Assembly (NCBI RefSeq): GCF_032484785.1
Contig: NZ_JAUETR010000001.1
Span: 3,413,501-3,477,500 of the forward strand
Source of the DNA: Bradyrhizobium sp. SZCCHNS1050
GTDB lineage: Bacteria; Pseudomonadota; Alphaproteobacteria; Rhizobiales; Xanthobacteraceae
Length of the DNA: 64,000 nucleotides
Reading direction: 5' to 3'
Shown: positions 58,524 to 64,000 of the stretch, piece by piece
Numbering within the stretch: position 1 is the stretch's first letter
Layout: every line of letters begins with the position of its first letter
The notes under the pieces: generated by a model
Told to the model about the DNA's origin: nothing
The model's input: only the letters and a program-made list of their open reading frames with translations
Databases searched by the model: none
Position numbers and translations under genes: made by a program

Positions 58524-58572
58524 CGCATGACAGGCCGGCGCCACGCGTGCACCGGCCCGAAGCGAGCCGCGA

Positions 58573-58593
58573 GCCGCGAGCGATGCTCGCGGC
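58573..58593. terminator. Hairpin between convergent genes
   Basis: GCCGCGAGC (58573-58581) and GCTCGCGGC (58585-58593) pair perfectly over 9 bp with a GAT loop. It lies between the aminopeptidase stop and the DUF4399 stop and could terminate both. Confidence 0.6.
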
Positions 58594-58617
58594 GGTGTCG
58601 TCGTCGATCGAACCTGC

Positions 58618-59082
58618 CTACTGCTTGGCGCTGCCGGTGGTGGCCTGAACGTCGATCGTGATCCGCTCCGACATCACCGGCTTGTTGTGGGGGATGTGGC
58701 TCCAGTCGCCGAGCACGAGCTGCAAGGTGTGCTTGCCCGGCGTGAGATTGACCGAGGCTTCAGTCTGGCCCTTGCCGAAATGCACGTGGCCGGCATCGAC
58801 CGGGATCGCCTCGTTGAGTGCGTCGCCCTCGAGCGCGGGCGCGTCGATCAGCAGGTGGTGGTGCCCGGTGTTGGGAGCCTCGGTGCCGGACGGCGCGACG
58901 CCCATGCCGGACAGGCCGAAGCGGATCAGGACCGGCGAGGAGACGGTGTCGCCGTCCTTCAGGTTGATGAAGTAGGCCTTGGCGTTTTCGGGGGCGGGCG
59001 TTTCGCCCGCCATGACGAGACTGCTGGTTGCAAGGGCGGCGGCGGACAGCGTGAGGGCGAGTGCGAGGCTCAGTCGGCGCAT
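58618..59082 (-). CDS. DUF4399 periplasmic protein
   Basis: This 154-residue protein has a signal peptide (residues 1-25, ending SSLVMA-G). The DUF4399 core reads FINLKDGDTVSSPVLIRFGLSGMGVAP, GHHHLLID and GHVHFGKGQTEA, then HTLQLVLGDWSHIPH. The many histidines suggest metal binding, but the role is unknown. It is monocistronic. Confidence 0.9.
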   Translation of the reverse strand: MRRLSLALALTLSAAALATSSLVMAGETPAPENAKAYFINLKDGDTVSSPVLIRFGLSGMGVAPSGTEAPNTGHHHLLIDAPALEGDALNEAIPVDAGHVHFGKGQTEASVNLTPGKHTLQLVLGDWSHIPHNKPVMSERITIDVQATTGSAKQ

Positions 59083-59409
59083 CCTGGGAAATCCTTATCT
59101 CTGCGAAGGCGGCAAATCTTTAAAGGTGACGGCACGGCGCAGGATGGGCAGGGCGACCGGAGGGGCGCCTGTCCGCATCTTGCAGTGCGAGCAAACAGTA
59201 GATCAGCAGGTTTGGCGAGGCCGCGAACAAATTGCGGCGTTCGCGTGAAGTTTATAGCGCTTGCGTGTTTGTGATGCGACGGCTGGTCGCGGTGGTCTGT
59301 TCAAATCTTAACGACTGCGGAAAGCAGCCATTAGGTGCAATCGGCTACGCTCGCAAGCTCGTGCCGGCGTTCGCCCGGTCATTTCAGTCCCATGCATTTG
59401 AGGTCCAAG
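59083..59409. other. 327-bp intergenic region, nothing recognised
   Basis: It lies between the starts of the DUF4399 gene (leftward) and the cupin gene (rightward). It is AT-richer in parts (AAATCTTTAAAGG near 59111, AAGTTTATAGCG near 59249) and so presumably holds both promoters. I find no repeat, hairpin or consensus promoter I could defend. Confidence 0.5.
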
Positions 59410-59862
59410 ATGTCTCCGTCCTTGATCGAAACCGCCAATCTCGCCGTCGACCTGGCGCCCGCTCCGATCGAGCCGTCCTGGATCATCGAGGGCAATCCGA
59501 CCGCGACCTCCTGCACCATCGCGCGCAGCAGCGACGGGCTGGGCTCGACCATCGTCTGGCACTGCACCGAGGGCAAGTTCAACTGGTACTACGATTTCGA
59601 CGAGACCATCCTGATCCTCGAAGGCGCGATCACGCTGGAGAGCGAGGGCATGCCGGCGAAGCGCTACGGGCCGGGCGACGTGATCTTCTTCCGCGACGGC
59701 GCGCATGCCAAGTGGCATGTCGAGGGTCACGTCAAGAAGCTCGCCTTCTGCCTGAAGACCCAGCCCTACGTGCTCGGCCTCGCGGTGCGGGTCATCAACA
59801 AGCTCAAGCGCATGTTCCTGACGCCGGAAGGCCGCCGCGGCACCAGCCTTGCGGGCGCCTAG
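59410..59862 (+). CDS. Cupin_3 domain protein
   Basis: From ATG 59410 the protein has 150 residues. It is a single cupin barrel with WHCTEGKFNWYYDFDETILILEG (motif 1, about 49-71) and GPGDVIFFRDG (motif 2, about 90-100), typical of the DUF861/cupin_3 group. Members include ureidoglycine aminohydrolase-like and ethanolamine-utilisation proteins. No purine gene is adjacent, so its function is open. Its stop shares CTAG with the convergent gene's stop. Confidence 0.85.
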   Translation: MSPSLIETANLAVDLAPAPIEPSWIIEGNPTATSCTIARSSDGLGSTIVWHCTEGKFNWYYDFDETILILEGAITLESEGMPAKRYGPGDVIFFRDGAHAKWHVEGHVKKLAFCLKTQPYVLGLAVRVINKLKRMFLTPEGRRGTSLAGA

Positions 59863-60677
59863 ACGCCGTCGAGGATGATCACGGTCGGGACCTGTGGCAG
59901 CAGCTCGCGCGACATCTTCAAGGTGCGCTCGGCGCGGCGGTCGATCTCGAACTGCTGGCCGATCTTGCGCATGAACTCGTCGAGCGGCGTCGCGAAGCGG
60001 TGCATCGGCAGCACCACCGAGGCGCGCAGCCGCTTGGTGATCTCCGAGATGCCGTCGAGCGACATCGTGTAGGTGCCGTCGATCGGCACCATCACCACGT
60101 CGAGCCGGCCGATCGCGGCGAAATGCGTCTCGTCGAGCTTGACGTGCAGGTGGCCGAGATGGCCGATGCACAGGCCGGCGACCTCGAAGATGAAGATCGA
60201 GTTGCCGTCCTTGATCATGTCGATGCCGATGGAATCTCCGAAATAGCGGCGGGTGTCGGTGGTGATGTTGCGGATCAGCACGTCGCCGATTCGCTCGAAG
60301 ATCTGGGCCGGCTTGCCGTCGTCGCCCCAGCCGCGCAGCACATGCGGGATGCGCGAATCGGGCGCCAGCGTGTAGTGCGTCGAATGCGCGCGGTTCATGG
60401 TGATCACGTCGGGCAGCCGTCCGACCTGATAGGCGCCGCTGTAGTCGGTCGCGATGCGGATGCCCATCGGCGTGTCGATGAAGTAGGTCGAGTGGCCGGC
60501 ATAGGTGATCGTCACCTCGTTGCCGGCAGACGCCGTCCGGCGCAGGCTGACCGGCGTCGCGCGCGGTTGGTTGCCGGCCATCGCCAGGCACTCGCTGGTG
60601 CGCGGCCCCGATTGCGCCAGAGCGGGCGATGCGAACGCGACCAGCACGGCAAGCAGCGAGACCAGCGAGCGCAGCAT
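59859..60677 (-). CDS. Exported MBL-fold protein with altered metal site
   Basis: This 272-residue protein has a signal peptide (MLRSLVSLLAVLVAFASPALA-Q). It has a metallo-beta-lactamase layout: VTITYAGHSTYFIDTPMGIRIATD, the position of the HxHxDH motif occupied by NRAHSTHYTL, then GHLGHLH and PMHRF. It resembles the UlaG-like group, but the second-metal aspartate is absent. It could be a mono-metal or inactive variant. Periplasmic location. Confidence 0.82.
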   Translation of the reverse strand: MLRSLVSLLAVLVAFASPALAQSGPRTSECLAMAGNQPRATPVSLRRTASAGNEVTITYAGHSTYFIDTPMGIRIATDYSGAYQVGRLPDVITMNRAHSTHYTLAPDSRIPHVLRGWGDDGKPAQIFERIGDVLIRNITTDTRRYFGDSIGIDMIKDGNSIFIFEVAGLCIGHLGHLHVKLDETHFAAIGRLDVVMVPIDGTYTMSLDGISEITKRLRASVVLPMHRFATPLDEFMRKIGQQFEIDRRAERTLKMSRELLPQVPTVIILDGV

Positions 60678-60787
60678 GGCAGTTCCCCTTCGACAGCGGG
60701 TGTGAGTGTAGCGGGGAATCCGGATCAGAACTATCCTCGGCGCAACGGCCGGCTCGAGAGCGCGGCGCGACGACGTGGAGAGATGGC

Positions 60788-61693
60788 ATGACGGATCGGG
60801 TGTTGCAGCCGTTGCGGGAAATCGACGCAGGCGTGCTCCGCATTGCCTATGTCGAGAGCGGGCCGGCCGATGGCCCCGTCGTCATCCTGCTGCACGGCTA
60901 TCCCTACGATATCCACTCCTATGTCGAGGTCGCGCCGCGCCTCGCCGCGCAGGGCTGCCGCGTCATCGTGCCCTATCTGCGCGGCTATGGACCCACTCGT
61001 TTCCGCGACGCATCGACGCCGCGCTCGGGCCAGCAGGCCGCGGTCGGCGCCGATCTGGTCGCGCTGATGGATGCGCTGGCGATCCCGCGCGCCGTGTTCG
61101 CCGGCTATGATTGGGGTGGCAGGGCTGCCTGCGTCGGCGCGGCGCTGTGGCCCGAGCGCTGCACGGGCCTGGTCTCCGTGAACGGCTATCTGATCCAGGA
61201 CATCGCGCGGGCATTGGAGCCGGCGCCGGTGCCGCGCGAGTTCGCGTTCTGGTATCAGTGGTACTTCCAGACCGAGCGCGGCCGCGCCGGGCTCGCCGCC
61301 CACCGCGCCGACATCGCACGGCTGCTGTGGCAGCAATGGTCGCCGCAGTGGCGCTTCGACGATGCGACCTTCGCGCGCGCGGCGGAGGCGTTCGACAATC
61401 CCGATCACGTCGATGTCGTGATCCACAGCTATCGGCATCGCTACGGGCTGGCCGATGGGGATCCGCGCTATCAGGAGCTGGAGCGGCGATTGGCGACCCT
61501 GCCCGTCATCACCGTGCCTACGATCACGCTCGATGGCGACGCCGACGGCGTGATCCCGGCAACGGACGGCCAGGCGCATGCTGCGAAGTTCAGCAACCGG
61601 ATCGGCCATCGCGTGATCGCGCGGGCCGGCCACAATTTGCCGCAGGAAGAGCCGGAGGCGTTCGCCGCCGCCGTGACGGAGCTGCTGCGCTGA
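60788..61693 (+). CDS. Alpha/beta hydrolase (epoxide-hydrolase-like)
   Basis: From ATG 60788 the protein has 301 residues. The oxyanion loop is LLHGYPYD, the nucleophile elbow is AGYDWGGRAAC (Asp nucleophile, as in epoxide hydrolases and haloalkane dehalogenases), the acid is in LDGDADGVIP and the histidine in ARAGHNLPQE. The cytosolic enzyme acts on epoxides or haloalkanes or related substrates. It is convergent with the ABC permease, with 5 bp between. Confidence 0.9.
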   Translation: MTDRVLQPLREIDAGVLRIAYVESGPADGPVVILLHGYPYDIHSYVEVAPRLAAQGCRVIVPYLRGYGPTRFRDASTPRSGQQAAVGADLVALMDALAIPRAVFAGYDWGGRAACVGAALWPERCTGLVSVNGYLIQDIARALEPAPVPREFAFWYQWYFQTERGRAGLAAHRADIARLLWQQWSPQWRFDDATFARAAEAFDNPDHVDVVIHSYRHRYGLADGDPRYQELERRLATLPVITVPTITLDGDADGVIPATDGQAHAAKFSNRIGHRVIARAGHNLPQEEPEAFAAAVTELLR

Positions 61694-61698
61694 ACGCT

Positions 61699-63221
61699 TC
61701 ACGCCCGCGCCGGGCTCAGCTTCCAGGCCGCGAGCAACAGGCCCGCGGTCATCAGGCCGCAGACGATGGCGGCCTCGGGCAGCGCGAGCGCCAGCGCCGC
61801 GGTCGCCGCCCAGCCGATCGAGGAGAACGCCTCGGCAAAGGTCGCCAGCCGCGACGAGGTCTGGCGGCGGCGAAACTGGCTGCGACGCGCCTGGATCCGG
61901 AACCAGAGCTGGATGGCCGTGGAGGAGACGGTCGCGACCAGAACGGCAACGGCCGTGACCACCGCCTGCGCCGGTGCGACCCAACCGAGCGCAAGCACGA
62001 GCGGAGCGAAGATCATCGCGATCGTGATCAGCACGACCTCGACCTTGGCGCGCACGATGCGCGTCGCCGGCAGCGGCGCCGTCGCCACCAGCTCGGGCGC
62101 GTCCTCGCCGGAGATGGTGAGCCAGGCGAGGCCGCCCGCGAGCTGGCCCGCCGCCATCACGACGACCGGCGTGATCAGGAACACCGCCTGCGAGCTGTCG
62201 GAGTAGCTGCGCCACAGCAGCAGCGCCGGAGGCACCAGATAGAGCAATTGCATCAGCGTCTGCGAGATCAGCCAGGGATCGCGCCGCAGCAGCATGAACT
62301 CCTTGCGCCGCAGCGCCTGCTGCCGCGAGCCGCCCCGAAACGACCTGACGCGTGCGCCGGCGCGGCTGGAGATGCCCTGGGCCGCGGCGCGGATCGCGGT
62401 GTCGGCGAAGCGCGGCGAGAACACCATCATGACGACGCCGAGCAACAACAGTCCGGCTGCCAGCAGAATCAGCAGCGCCTGGCCGTCGCCGAGCGCCGCT
62501 CGAGCCGGCAGCCAAACAAGACTGTCGGGATCGGGCGCGATGGCGGCCGCGGCATCCGAGGTGAGGATGGCGAAGCGCGACAGCGTGCCATAGGACACGA
62601 TCGCCGCGATCTGCAGCACGATGACGAAGCCGGCGCCGATCACGGCCGCCAGGATCTGGGCGACCAGCCGCGTTCGCGCCGGACCAATGAGGCGGAACAG
62701 GACGATCGTGATGGCAATGGCGACCGCGGCCGCCGACAGGCCGACGGCCGCGACCACGACGAACGCCGCGAGCCAGCGCGTGCCACCCTCGATCAGCAGC
62801 ACGTCGACGAAGGGGGTCGCGAGCAGCAGCGCCATGCTGGTCACGGAGAGCGCGATCGCCGCGATCCGGACGGAGAAGATCTCGGCCAGCCGCACCGGCG
62901 ACGACATGATGAGATCGAGGTCGGCACGGGCGTAGAACACGCGTGTGACGGATTCGATCGCCTGCGACAGCATCAGCGCCCAGGACAGCATGATGGTCGC
63001 GGTGATGACGATCAGCGCGGTCTTGTCGAGCGGCAGCTCGAGATCGGCGTAGCGACCGACCACGACCCAGGCCGGCAGATGCATGAGGGCGCCGAACAGC
63101 ACGAGACCGATGATGGCGGCCCGCGTGCGGCGGCGCCTGCCGGCCGTGATCATGCCGAGCCATTCCCGCCAGGCGAGCCGGAGCTCGTGACGGGCGAACC
63201 AGGCGAGCGTCGCCGCCCGCG

Positions 63222-63225
<4 letters not shown>
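61699..63225 (-). CDS. ABC-2-type exporter permease
   Basis: This 508-residue integral membrane protein has about twelve hydrophobic segments in two halves. A cytoplasmic loop near 295-315 holds LRRKEFMLLRRDPWLISQTLMQ (boundaries 309-330), the coupling helix that contacts the ATPase. It overlaps the ATPase gene by 4 nt (ATGA). The export substrate is unknown. Confidence 0.87.
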
Positions 63226-63971
<746 letters not shown>

Positions 63972-64000
63972 GACGGCACTATCGCCTCGTTCGGTTCGCG

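Overview
The window is 64 kb of GC-rich chromosomal DNA with dense, short-spaced genes. It looks like an alphaproteobacterium of the Bradyrhizobium/Rhodopseudomonas group. The pointers are the gene content (a PuuE-UraD fusion, LrgAB, a TAXI binding protein, a bradyrhizobial-type secreted metalloprotease), a GGAAC-N16-CGTT promoter of the alphaproteobacterial EcfG general-stress type, and several GC-rich palindromic intergenic repeats. The genus is an inference from style and content, not a proven assignment. I found no rRNA, tRNA or CRISPR array.

Layout. (1) 1-5405: a minus-strand operon of SWIM zinc-finger protein, DUF5691, MoxR-like ATPase and DUF5682 protein (cut by the left edge), which resembles the poorly understood enterobacterial yehQ/yehL/yehM genes. 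(2) 5406-10778: a two-component system (8662-10778), a divergent membrane glycosyltransferase and a small exported protein. Recurrent GTAAT half-sites at 11-bp spacing suggest that one response regulator ties them together. (3) 10809-16359: TAXI binding protein, aldo/keto reductase, metalloprotease and a TetA-like efflux pump with a coupled small protein. (4) 16655-19496: an accessory patch with a higBA toxin-antitoxin pair, a duplicated higA tail, a truncated AT-rich flavoprotein gene and an IS3-family insertion sequence. (5) 19564-27744: YgiQ radical-SAM protein, HAD phosphatase, secreted hydrolase, class I amidotransferase, and lrgAB with a divergent LysR regulator.

(6) 28008-32007: a three-gene operon behind a stress-type promoter. 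It encodes an EgtC-like class II amidotransferase, an AsnO-type amidotransferase and a YbdK-type glutamate-amine ligase. This is the best candidate here for an undescribed small-molecule pathway. (7) 31991-35913: amidohydrolase, then an MhqD/MhqO-like quinone-detoxification pair with a divergent LysR regulator. (8) 35995-45652: purine/ureide catabolism with HIU hydrolase, PuuE-UraD fusion, amidase, MFS transporter, a second divergent HIU-hydrolase-like protein, a complete spermidine/putrescine-type ABC importer and a hydantoin-racemase-like protein that lacks the catalytic cysteines.

(9) 45718-48902: small DUF proteins, a second amidase and a LysE exporter. (10) 49023-54853: a CzcCBA heavy-metal efflux operon with a His-rich exported protein upstream and a strong terminator. 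(11) 54876-63971: assorted exported and hydrolytic proteins, an M29 aminopeptidase, a 1.1-kb gene-free stretch full of palindromes, and an ABC-2 exporter at the right edge.
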